Source of the DNA: Rossellomorea vietnamensis
GTDB lineage: Bacteria > Bacillota > Bacilli > Bacillales > Bacillaceae_B
Direction of reading: 5' to 3'
Length of the DNA stretch: 64,000 nt
Assembly: GCF_008180415.1 (NCBI RefSeq)
Contig: NZ_VTEI01000003.1
Location: 62,681 to 126,680, forward strand
Shown: piece after piece, positions 34,402 to 42,129 of the stretch
Numbering within the stretch: the first letter of the stretch is position 1
Layout: every line of letters begins with the position of its first letter
Position numbers and translations under genes: made by a program
Notes under the pieces: generated by a model
What the model was told of the DNA's origin: nothing
What the model saw: the letters and a program-made list of their open reading frames with translations, nothing else
Database searches by the model: none

Positions 34402-35223
34402 TTAATCAAGAATAGTAACTTTTACAGAACGTACTCCCCAATTAAGTGCATCTTGTCTTTCAGGGATAAATACATCGATTTTGTTTCCTTTGATTGCACC
34501 GCCGGTATCCTGAGCAGTTGCATATCCGTATCCCTCAACATAAACTTCTGTACCTAATGGAATGACATTAGGGTCTACCGCAATGACTTTGGCATCTGGA
34601 TTAGCGATCAAGTCTACGCCCGTTCTGGTAGTTCCAGAGCACCCTTCACAAGAGGCTGTGTATGCAGTTGCTGATACTGTAATTGCATTTGCTGCCTCTT
34701 GAGTCGGCTGAGTATTTACAGGTGTTTCAGTTGGTTGTGCAGGAATAGTCTCCTCGACTGCAGCAGAAGCTGTTTCTTCAGCTGCTGGCTCAGCCGCAGG
34801 TTCCTCTGTAGTTTGCTGCGTTTCAGTAGCTTGTTCCTGTTGATTCACAAGAGTAGCTACTCCACGGTTGTCCAAATCAATGACAAGATTTTGTCCAGGG
34901 TGAATTATATCTGAAGTCAGTGAATTCGTATTCATGAGTTCATTCACTGATACGCCGTAATATTTTGCAATTCCCCATAAGGTATCTCCGGATTCTACTG
35001 TATAATTTTCAGTAGATGATACTCTTAATTGTTGATTAGGGAAGATTAAATCGGAGTTTAAGTTATTCCATCTTAAAAGATCCTCAACAGATGTACCATA
35101 TTCTTTTGATAATCCCCAAAGAGTATCGCCCTTCTTAACTTCTACATTTTCCGCAGAGGCACCTGCGCCCATTGTTAGAGTTAAACTTGCTGCCGTCGCA
35201 AGAGTGATAACTGTTTTCTTCAT
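34402..35223 (-). CDS. Secreted LysM-LysM-3D cell-wall protein (YocH-like)
   Basis: 273 aa: a signal peptide (about 1-25) with ASA cleavage, two LysM domains (GDTLWGLSKEYGTSVEDL about 32-49 and GDTLWGIAKYYGVSVNEL about 79-96) that bind peptidoglycan, a Thr/Glu/Pro/Ala-rich linker and a C-terminal 3D domain with AVDPNVIPLG and QDTGGAIKGNKIDVF. This is the architecture of B. subtilis YocH, which is WalRK-controlled. TGTAAT at 35350 is only half of a WalR-type site, so that regulation is not supported here. It is monocistronic. Confidence 0.9.
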   Translation of the reverse strand: MKKTVITLATAASLTLTMGAGASAENVEVKKGDTLWGLSKEYGTSVEDLLRWNNLNSDLIFPNQQLRVSSTENYTVESGDTLWGIAKYYGVSVNELMNTNSLTSDIIHPGQNLVIDLDNRGVATLVNQQEQATETQQTTEEPAAEPAAEETASAAVEETIPAQPTETPVNTQPTQEAANAITVSATAYTASCEGCSGTTRTGVDLIANPDAKVIAVDPNVIPLGTEVYVEGYGYATAQDTGGAIKGNKIDVFIPERQDALNWGVRSVKVTILD

Positions 35224-35763
35224 TGTAGTAACCCTCTCCTTTGTTAGTAAGTGGTACGATATCTTTACTCACATTCTTCATGCTAACATAGGAGTACTAC
35301 AAAACAATTACGAGAGTATAATAGAGTCAATACATTTGTATTTCAATGCTGTAATGGGAATTTATTACTAGAGAAGAAACATGTGGGAGTGAAAGAATTG
35401 GGATAAAAGAATTTAAGAAAAGGAGGTTTAGGAGGCTAATCAAAATGGTATATATGTACGTTGTTATTTACTATATTACTTCGTTTTGATTCCTTATTCA
35501 ATAGAATTAAAGAAATTTGTTAAGGTTTTTTTCAAGCTGCGGTATTTATTTTAATTTCTAAAATATTGCTAAAAAGAACTGTAGAGACTCTGGCAAGGAT
35601 AGGAAAGAGCTTTCTCTATGGGCAGAGAGAAAACAACTAGTATACATAGCTAGTTAAGCACAACAATCTCTCCTAATAAAGTTGTATTTAATAACCTTAA
35701 CCGTTTAGTTTCGAATCAGCCTAGTGGGTTCCCCATCGAAGTGAAAACACCTATAGTAACGAA
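35224..35763. other. Intergenic region upstream of the LysM-3D gene
   Basis: About 540 bp. On the plus strand AAAGGAGGTTTAGGAGG precedes ATG 35445, but the frame is only 14 codons (MVYMYVVIYYITSF). The minus strand holds the 5' region of the LysM-3D gene with TTGACT and TATACT elements that are not properly spaced. No riboswitch or RNA gene was recognised. Confidence 0.3.
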
Positions 35764-35796
35764 AAAACAGCCAGTGACTCCTCACTGGCTGTTTCA
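35764..35796. terminator. Terminator after mapB
   Basis: AAACAGCCAGTGA / TCACTGGCTGTTT hairpin with flanking A/T runs. Confidence 0.85.
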
Positions 35797-35819
35797 TTAG
35801 AGATCTGGTCCTTCAAGCC

Positions 35820-36563
35820 TCATAAAGTCAAAATGATAGGTTCTCCTTTTGTTACTACAATCGTATGTTCAATTTGAGCTACAAAGCTTTTATCCTCTGT
35901 TACGAAGGTCCAGCCATCATCCTCCTGAACGATTTCTTCCGCTTTTGTAGAAACGAAAGGTTCAAAGGCAATGACCATTCCATCTGCGAGAAGGCCGTTA
36001 TCCCATGGATCAAAATAATTCATGATATGGGAAGGTTCTTCATGAAGAGATTTCCCCACTCCATGTCCAGTGAGATTCTTAATGACCGTATATCCGTTTC
36101 TCCTCGCTTCGTTATGGACCGCTTTGCCAATCCCATTCAACTTAGACCCTGCTTTGATTTTTTTAAGACCAGCATCAAAGGACTTCTTGACTGCTTCACA
36201 CAAGTCGTGCAGCTTTTCGTTCCCCTCTCCCACTACGAAGGAAATCCCTGTATCTGCATAAAAGCCGTCCTTCGAACCTGAAACATCTATATTCACCAGA
36301 TCGCCTTCTTGAATGACCCTTTCACCAGGAATTCCATGAGCCACTTCCTCGTTGATACTGATACAAGTAAAGCCTGGGAAATCATACTCTTGTTTAGGGG
36401 CAGAAATAGCACCATGCTTTTTAAAAAGCTCTGCTCCCAGCTGATCGAGTTCTTTTGTCGTCATACCGGTTTTAACGGCATTTTTCATTTCATCTCTAAT
36501 GGCTGCGACAATCTTGCCAATCTCTTTCATTGCTTGTAGTTCTTGATCGTTTGTAATAATCAT
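35820..36563 (-). CDS. mapB: Methionine aminopeptidase type I (YflG/MapB-like)
   Basis: A 247-aa metalloenzyme removing the initiator Met from new proteins. Dinuclear metal ligands are seen in LVNIDVSGS (Asp), FYADTGISF (Asp), GHGVGKSLHE (His), AFEPFVST (Glu) and QIEHTIVV (Glu). The substrate His is in EEVAHGIPG. It is nearly colinear with B. subtilis YflG (MapB), the second MetAP, rather than with the essential Map in the ribosomal cluster. It is monocistronic. Confidence 0.93.
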   Translation of the reverse strand: MIITNDQELQAMKEIGKIVAAIRDEMKNAVKTGMTTKELDQLGAELFKKHGAISAPKQEYDFPGFTCISINEEVAHGIPGERVIQEGDLVNIDVSGSKDGFYADTGISFVVGEGNEKLHDLCEAVKKSFDAGLKKIKAGSKLNGIGKAVHNEARRNGYTVIKNLTGHGVGKSLHEEPSHIMNYFDPWDNGLLADGMVIAFEPFVSTKAEEIVQEDDGWTFVTEDKSFVAQIEHTIVVTKGEPIILTL

Positions 36564-36649
36564 AAAATCTTCCTTTTTTTAAATAGTTGTCTTTTTATAT
36601 TATACAGATTTAAGCCAGAATGAGAAGGATATTCCCCTTTCAACACGAA

Positions 36650-37921
36650 TCATATCATTTCCCCTTCGAGTTCACTTATTTTCTCGTTCAGGATTTGCAG
36701 ATCCCATTTATGCATTTCTTCCTTATTAATGTTCTGGAGAATGTATTCATGAAAACTGTATACAGCTTCCTGCCTCCCTTCCGGCATCTCCTTTTGAATG
36801 ATGACCATTGCTTCCAAGAGAGCCAGAATAACTGATATATCCTGCTTGGCATAATGGACAATCTGATAATAAGATTTATACAGCATTCTATCAAACTCGA
36901 AGAACGGTATCCTTACCCGGGGCTCGGTATCTTTATCCATCATTGTCAAATGCCCATCATTTAATTCAGCGGTTTCACCAAGCAGAACCCCCAAATACCG
37001 AATACAGTCTCTCGCTGTATTTGGATCATTTATAGATGGGGACACAGCCCGTACCGCTATTTCGGAGATCCTCTGCAGTGAGAACTCCAAGTCATACTTC
37101 CCCATTCTTTCACTGCCAAAGGAAAGATATTCTGATAGATCTTCTATACTTTCTTTTTGGCTGTAAATCGTGTAAAGAGGCTGACCCTTTCTGATAAAAT
37201 TCCCTACTTTGATCTCAAAGTCTATAAAGAGACCATTTTTCTCTGTGAATTCCAATAAACCTTTGAAATCAACAAATTGAAGAAAACCGCTTTTCTTACT
37301 GCATACTTCTTTTTTGTTTAAAAACCGGCCTGGGTCCTTCTTTTGTTCTTGAACGACATTGTTCTTTTGCAGCTCTTTATAAAACTTTACTATTTTCATC
37401 GCATCTTTTTCCAGCCTTCCAATTAAGCTGCTGATTTGAATGGAAGTAGCAACATGATGAATGAAATAAGCGAAGTAAGCCAGACAGACGACAGCATAAA
37501 CCACCCCAAAAAACGCAGCTATCACGTATTCCTCATTTGGCGTGTCTCTCATGAACAGTAAAGTAGTGATGGAATAAATAAATCCACCCATAAAGACACC
37601 CAGCCCCCGAACCGTCTTCTTGTCATTCACAAAGTGTTTGAGGGCCCTTGGGGAAAATTGAGAAGAATATGTAGTCAAAACAACCATCACTGTCGAAAAA
37701 GTAAAGGTGGTCATTGTCAAAAGCGAACCGGCAATGGTGCCCAAAACAGTTTGAGCCAAATCTATTTTAGTCATCATGAAGGACGGCAGATATTCTTTCA
37801 TGGAAGCTGCCCAGTAATAATCAATCATTATAGTGACGAAGGCCATTATCAATGAAAGCAGACTATAAACAGAGGGAACAAACCAGATGCGGCCTTTCAA
37901 GTTAATCAAAAAACTTTTCAA
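36650..37921 (-). CDS. DUF2254 membrane protein
   Basis: 423 aa. Four membrane helices (about 15-35, 55-80, 107-125 and 133-155) are followed by a long soluble domain. The family marks are TFTFSTVMVVLTTYSSQFSP after TM2 and AVSPSINDPNTARDCI near residue 300. The function is unknown. The start is TTG 37921 with GGGAG 7 nt upstream. It stands alone between mapB and a repeat cluster. Confidence 0.85.
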   Translation of the reverse strand: MKSFLINLKGRIWFVPSVYSLLSLIMAFVTIMIDYYWAASMKEYLPSFMMTKIDLAQTVLGTIAGSLLTMTTFTFSTVMVVLTTYSSQFSPRALKHFVNDKKTVRGLGVFMGGFIYSITTLLFMRDTPNEEYVIAAFFGVVYAVVCLAYFAYFIHHVATSIQISSLIGRLEKDAMKIVKFYKELQKNNVVQEQKKDPGRFLNKKEVCSKKSGFLQFVDFKGLLEFTEKNGLFIDFEIKVGNFIRKGQPLYTIYSQKESIEDLSEYLSFGSERMGKYDLEFSLQRISEIAVRAVSPSINDPNTARDCIRYLGVLLGETAELNDGHLTMMDKDTEPRVRIPFFEFDRMLYKSYYQIVHYAKQDISVILALLEAMVIIQKEMPEGRQEAVYSFHEYILQNINKEEMHKWDLQILNEKISELEGEMI

Positions 37922-37988
37922 CTAATCACTCCCTGTCACAATTTAAGAGTTCAATTATGTCACAATATATCTAAAAAACAAAAGTGTA

Positions 37989-38110
37989 AGCGCCCTGTTC
38001 AGCCCCGACAGGCAAATGTTCCTCAGAGAAAAAAGGCGGGCTTTCCTTTTATTCTCTGAGGGTTATTTGACCCCGAGGGGCTGGGCGCTGAAACTGGACG
38101 GAACAAAAGT
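37989..38110. repeat. Family 2 rod-like hairpin repeat, copy A
   Basis: AGCGCCC ... GGGCGCT are the outer arms (37989-37995 and 38083-38089). Inside, AGCCCC/GGGGCT and CCTCAGAGAAAAAAGG/CCTTTTATTCTCTGAGG pair, giving one long hairpin of about 100 nt. It is followed directly by a second copy, with a repeat unit of about 125 bp. Confidence 0.8.
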
Positions 38111-38220
38111 GCAAGCGCCCTGTTCAGCCCCGACAGGCAAATGTTCCTCAGAGAAAAAAAGGCGGGCTTTCCTTTTATTCTCTGAGGGTTATTTGACCCC
38201 GAGGGACTGAAACTGGACGG
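38111..38220. repeat. Family 2 hairpin repeat, copy B (tandem)
   Basis: Nearly identical to copy A over GCAAGCGCCCTGTTCAGCCC onward, but the closing arm GGGCTGGGCGCTG is deleted (GAGGGACTGAAACTGG instead). Confidence 0.8.
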
Positions 38221-38272
38221 AACAAAAGTGCAAGCTGGTATTTTCTTTTATTCTCCGAGGACTAGTAGATCA
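38221..38272. repeat. Family 2 hairpin repeat, truncated copy C
   Basis: AACAAAAGTGCAAGC followed by TTTTCTTTTATTCTCCGAGG: the start and the central 3' arm of the same repeat with the middle deleted. Confidence 0.6.
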
Positions 38273-38302
38273 TTTCTTAGCATTTTCTTAATTCAATAAG
38301 AA

Positions 38303-38332
38303 AAACCGGCCACAATAGCCGGCTGATCCTTT
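38303..38332 (-). terminator. Terminator after the DJ-1/PfpI gene
   Basis: CCGGC / GCCGG stem followed by TTTTTC on the minus strand. Confidence 0.6.
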
Positions 38333-38339
38333 TTTAATT

Positions 38340-39002
38340 CTATTGAAGCTGTTCAACAAAAGCTTTTGCAGTACTTAACCCGGATTGAGGGTTTTGTCCA
38401 GTGACAAAACCTGTATCCGACACGACAAAGTCTGAAAATGCGCTGCCTTTTTGAAAATCTGCCCCATTTTCCCGTAGCCGGGATTCCATTAAGAAAGGAA
38501 CCAGAGAATCCATATTCGACTGCTGCTCTTCTTCATTGGTAAAGCCAGTAATACGTTTCCCTTCCACAAGGTACTTGCCTGAAGACAGCTTCACATCCAC
38601 AAACCCTGCTGGTCCATGGCAGACAGAACCGATCAGTTTGTTGTTCTCTGCGAAGTGAGCCAATGCTTGCTGAAGTGCTGCATTTCCGGGCAAGTCAAAC
38701 ATTGTTCCATGCCCTCCAGGAAGAAAAATAGCATTATAATCATTTACATTCACTTGCGATAGAACCAATGTGCTTTCCAGTTCATGAATGGCTCCTTCCC
38801 ATTCATCGGGCGGCATCTCTCCATCGGTTACACTATTAGGGTCCACTGGTACTCTTCCACCTTTAATGCTGGCAGCGCTCACACTGTATCCTCTGTCAGT
38901 AAATTCAACATAAGGCTCCGCAAATTCGGACAACCATAATCCTGTTTGGTGATCTTTATCAATTTGTTCAGTATTTGTAAGAACCATTAATATCTTTTTC
39001 AT
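38340..39002 (-). CDS. DJ-1/PfpI-family protein (type 1 glutamine amidotransferase-like)
   Basis: 220 aa. The family nucleophile is Cys in GSVCHGPAGFVDV; the acidic partner is in AIFLPGGHGTMFD. The N-terminus MKKILMVLTNTEQ with GLWLSEFAEPY is typical of Hsp31-like proteins (glyoxalase III/deglycase, chaperone). B. subtilis relatives are general stress proteins. GGAGG lies before ATG 39002 and a sigma-B-like promoter is upstream. The exact reaction is not certain. Confidence 0.87.
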   Translation of the reverse strand: MKKILMVLTNTEQIDKDHQTGLWLSEFAEPYVEFTDRGYSVSAASIKGGRVPVDPNSVTDGEMPPDEWEGAIHELESTLVLSQVNVNDYNAIFLPGGHGTMFDLPGNAALQQALAHFAENNKLIGSVCHGPAGFVDVKLSSGKYLVEGKRITGFTNEEEQQSNMDSLVPFLMESRLRENGADFQKGSAFSDFVVSDTGFVTGQNPQSGLSTAKAFVEQLQ

Positions 39003-39037
39003 AGAAATACTCCTCCTTTAATCTGGTTAACTTGTAT

Positions 39038-39063
39038 TTATCCTTAGGGAAAGAGGATTAAAC
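39038..39063 (-). promoter_or_regulatory. Sigma-B-like promoter of the DJ-1/PfpI gene
   Basis: GTTTAA-N14-GGATAA on the minus strand, about 35 bp before the ATG. The -35 is perfect and the -10 imperfect. Confidence 0.4.
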
Positions 39064-39235
39064 TATTATCGTTTGGCTGTTGTTTTGGATTTTGTTTCTC
39101 CCTTCAAAAAATTGTACAATATGGACTCTGAAAATATACCGTCCTAAATTAGAAGGCACTGAAAATCTACTGAATGCTATAAAGGAACAGTGATTAGAGG
39201 CACTTATCAGCAAGGTTCAATACGTTCAAATATAT

Positions 39236-39416
39236 TAGAGGGAAAAATTCATCTTATTTGAATTAAAACACTAGTAAACGGGTGCTTTTTTTCATATAAG
39301 AGGAAAAACTCCCTCTATTTACTCCATTATGAGCTGAAATTTGCAATTAGCGGGAAAATCTCCCCTTATTTTTACGCTGGATACTTAATTAAGGAGCATA
39401 CTCTTTTCCTTATAAA
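39236..39416. repeat. Family 3 AT-rich palindromic repeat, copy 2
   Basis: CATATAAGAGGAAAAACTCCCTCTATTT and GCGGGAAAATCTCCCCTTATT are the recurring arms. Upstream, CACTGAAAATCTACTGAAT (39167-39185) also recurs before the copy at 56.25 kb. The rest of the 39064-39779 gap holds no ORF or RNA gene that I can support. Confidence 0.5.
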
Positions 39417-39779
39417 GACTATTCCGTCGGGGGCCATCCCAGCGAAATCGCACACCTACTGAAATCAAAACTCTTTTTCAGTACCCTTCTAAATAGAAGA
39501 ACCTGTTATCCAGGGGATACACGGAAGCGATTATTGTTTTCTAAAGGCTCTAATAGTACTAAACAAATCCCTTTTCCTGTGGAGAGATAGATATTTATTG
39601 TATAAGAAGATGATGCTGCCGTTTAGGCAACTATCCATTTGGACTAACTGCGTACAGAATCATAAGTCGGCCTCTCTTGAACGACAGATAACTGAAAAAA
39701 TTATATAATCAACCTTAACAAACTATCTGGAAAACGCTGCAGAGAAAAATAGATTTGGGATGGAGTTAAGGTACTTCTT

Positions 39780-40142
39780 ATGAAAAAAATGAATTTTTTT
39801 AACACTCTTAACTATTGGGTTAATAGCATGCAGTTCAGGCAGCCAAAATGAGCTGACGAATGAAAAAGCGAAACCCATGATTGATAACGGAGATGTAAAG
39901 GTTTTTGATGTTAGGAGTGAAGAGGAGTATTTACAGGGGCATATTAAAGGCTGCTTGTTCATTCCTCTGGATGACCTGGAAAGCCGATTGGATGAGCTGG
40001 ATAAAAACCAGTCCTTTCTGGTGGTATGCAGAACCGGCAGCAGATCCTCTCAAGCAGCGGAAGTGTTGAAGAGCAATGGATTTACTTCTGTTTATAATCT
40101 GCAGTCGGCCTTAGTGCTTGGAGCTATTCTCTGGAGAATTAA
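39780..40142 (+). pseudogene. Rhodanese-like lipoprotein with two frameshifts
   Basis: ATG 39780 begins MKKMNF, then a seven-T run shifts the frame. One T fewer would give a lipoprotein signal ending TIGLIACSSGS. The rhodanese domain then reads intact: VFDVRSEEEYLQGHIKG and the active-site loop VVCRTGSRSSQAAEVLK. Near the end a one-base loss at CTGCAGTCGGCC shifts the frame again; the other frame gives GLSAWSYSLEN and TAA at 40142. Gene length and terminator are normal. It is either a recent pseudogene or two sequencing errors. Confidence 0.75.
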
Positions 40143-40144
40143 AA

Positions 40145-40183
40145 TAAGCCGGATGCTGAACAATCTTCATCCGGCTTTTGCCA
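40145..40183 (+). terminator. Terminator after the rhodanese gene
   Basis: AAGCCGGATG / CATCCGGCTTTTG hairpin, 3 nt beyond the corrected stop codon. Confidence 0.75.
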
Positions 40184-40192
40184 TTATTTTAA

Positions 40193-40260
40193 GCAGCGTC
40201 CCATCAGGGTCAAATAACCCTAAAAGAATAAAAGGAAAGACTGCCTTTTTCTCTCCCTGA
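40193..40260 (-). repeat. Family 2 hairpin repeat, partial reverse copy
   Basis: Reverse complement reads CAGGGAGAGAAAAAGGCAG, then TTTCCTTTTATTC and GGGTTATTTGACCC, the core of the repeat at 38.0 kb. Confidence 0.7.
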
Positions 40261-40288
40261 GCTGACCTGGCCGCTTACGTTTTCAAAT

Positions 40289-41389
40289 TCATTCAATGAT
40301 TTGGAGGTCTTTTGGGAATTTAGTCAGCGTTTCATATCCATTTTCTGTCACTAGCACATCATCCTCAATTCGAACCCCGCCAACTTCCGGTAAATAAATG
40401 CCAGGCTCAATAGTATAAACCATTCCTTCTTTGAGCACGCCGTCATTCATATGACTCATGGATGGAAATTCATGAACATTGATACCCATTCCATGACCGA
40501 TACGGTGAGGGAAGTATTCTCCATACCCCGCATCTGAAATGATTTTACGGGCAGTGCTGTCCAGATCCCCGATCCTGTTTCCAGGTTTACTCACCTCAAG
40601 AGAAGCCAGTTCAGCTTTTAATACTGTATCATAAATCTCTCTTTGCTTATCTGAAACTGTTTTAAAGGCAACCGTACGTGTAATATCGGAGCAGTAGCCT
40701 TCCAGTACAACACCTAAATCAAACAGGACGAAATCCCCAGCTTTTAACTGGCGGCTGCCCGGGTTCCCATGAGGCTCACCTGATTTCTCACCAAATAGGA
40801 CCATTGTAGAGAATGACATCTGCCGTATCCCTTTTTTCTTCAATTCAAATTCGATTTTGGCGAGGACTTCCATCTCTGTTATACCTTCTTGAAGAGCGTT
40901 GACTCCTGTCTGCACTCCGAAATCTGCCATTTCAGCAGCACGGCGTATGATCTCGATCTCTCTTTCATCCTTAACCACACGCAGCTCGTTCAATTTATCC
41001 TCCGCATTTATGACCTCCACCTTTGGAAAAAGTGACAAAAATGCTTTACTTCTCGAGTATGAAAGGACTTCTTTCTCAATTGCGAGCTTTTCAGGGTTAC
41101 CGGTCTTCCTCCTCCCGATAGAAGCCTTAATGAGGTCCCATGGATTTTCATGATCTTTATACCCAAGGATTTCATGCTGCCACCCTGCACTCCTCAATTG
41201 TCCTTCTTCCATTGCCGGAAGGACAAATAAAGGTTCCGCCTCTTTGAATAAAAACAGGCCCATAAGACGCTCATGAGGATCTGTAAGGAAATTCGATAAG
41301 TAGAAAACGTTTTCTTTCGAGTTGATAAAAACCGCTTCGATATTTTGTTCTTTAAGCCATGTTTGAATCTTTTCTATACGCTTGCTCAT
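40289..41389 (-). CDS. ykvY: M24B-family Xaa-Pro dipeptidase/aminopeptidase (YkvY-like)
   Basis: A 366-aa metallopeptidase cleaving N-terminal Xaa-Pro bonds. It has an N-terminal creatinase domain (about 1-130) and a pita-bread catalytic domain. Metal ligands are in LFDLGVVLEGYCSDITRT (two Asp), HRIGHGMGINVHE (His), YTIEPGIYLP (Glu) and RIEDDVLV (Glu). ATG 41389 is used because GGAG is 9 nt upstream; the ATG at 41404 has no Shine-Dalgarno sequence. It is monocistronic and close in layout to B. subtilis YkvY. Confidence 0.9.
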   Translation of the reverse strand: MSKRIEKIQTWLKEQNIEAVFINSKENVFYLSNFLTDPHERLMGLFLFKEAEPLFVLPAMEEGQLRSAGWQHEILGYKDHENPWDLIKASIGRRKTGNPEKLAIEKEVLSYSRSKAFLSLFPKVEVINAEDKLNELRVVKDEREIEIIRRAAEMADFGVQTGVNALQEGITEMEVLAKIEFELKKKGIRQMSFSTMVLFGEKSGEPHGNPGSRQLKAGDFVLFDLGVVLEGYCSDITRTVAFKTVSDKQREIYDTVLKAELASLEVSKPGNRIGDLDSTARKIISDAGYGEYFPHRIGHGMGINVHEFPSMSHMNDGVLKEGMVYTIEPGIYLPEVGGVRIEDDVLVTENGYETLTKFPKDLQIIE

Positions 41390-41631
41390 TAAACGACACT
41401 CCATTCATTACTTATGTATAACTCTAATGATTTATCAGAAACGCCCCAATGTCAACTGAAAATCATGAGAAGGACAGTCCAGGATGACACTTAACCACTT
41501 CCAGGCTGTTTACCTATTGCTTGCTGGTTATTAAATAGTTGGTTTCCTCGACATGCACCTTTACTGCGATAGCGCAGTGAACTACAGGAATGCTTTTGTA
41601 CAAGGTACCTGAATAAATATTTTGTCCACTA

Positions 41632-41671
41632 AAAAACACCTTCTTTCTATATAGAAAGAAGATGTTTTTTT
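41632..41671. terminator. Terminator after the 89-aa gene
   Basis: AAAACACCTTCTTTC / GAAAGAAGATGTTTTTTT hairpin. Confidence 0.85.
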
Positions 41672-41679
41672 AAACGGCT

Positions 41680-41949
41680 CTATACCTCAGCCGTTCCAAT
41701 AAAGTCTTTTAATAGCTCCTCAGCCTGTAAGCGGGCTTCCACGTTATCAGTACTGATTGGTGTGAATTCAAGCTGACCTGCACGTTCGGAAACTTCTATC
41801 ATGATTTCATTTGTTACATGAAATGGAAATAAGCTTCTTGGCAGGTGCTGCATTGCACTCTCTAACTGCTCTGTTTCTTCATTTTCGAATAATGTTAATG
41901 TAATGATTTCATCTGACATATTTTCAATTTTATATAGACCAATATCCAC
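41680..41949 (-). CDS. Conserved small protein of unknown function
   Basis: 89 aa, acidic and soluble. The pattern IITLTLFENEETEQLESAMQ followed by two short beta-rich stretches and a C-terminal helix suggests a compact alpha/beta fold. The start is GTG 41949, with GGAG about 10 nt upstream. A strong terminator follows. The family was not recognised. Confidence 0.6.
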   Translation of the reverse strand: MDIGLYKIENMSDEIITLTLFENEETEQLESAMQHLPRSLFPFHVTNEIMIEVSERAGQLEFTPISTDNVEARLQAEELLKDFIGTAEV

Positions 41950-42129
41950 TTTCAGTTCACTCCTCTATGCATATTTATGAATAAGTAGTTATTCTAAAGT
42001 TACCCGCTCAGCAGAAGTTTGAAACTGTTTTAGCGAAAAATATTTTATTAGTCTGGTAAGATCGGTCAGTAGATTAACATTATCACAATTTATTGAAGAC
42101 AGGCTGGTAAAAACTATGCCGATATAGTA

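Noticed and set aside
35350..35366. TGTAAT-N5-TTTATT upstream of the LysM-3D gene as a WalR box
   Set aside because: Only one half-site fits TGTWAH and it is on the strand opposite to the gene.
37989..38272. Tandem repeats considered as a CRISPR array
   Set aside because: Units of about 125 bp are whole hairpins copied in tandem, without short direct repeats and unique spacers, and no cas genes are present.
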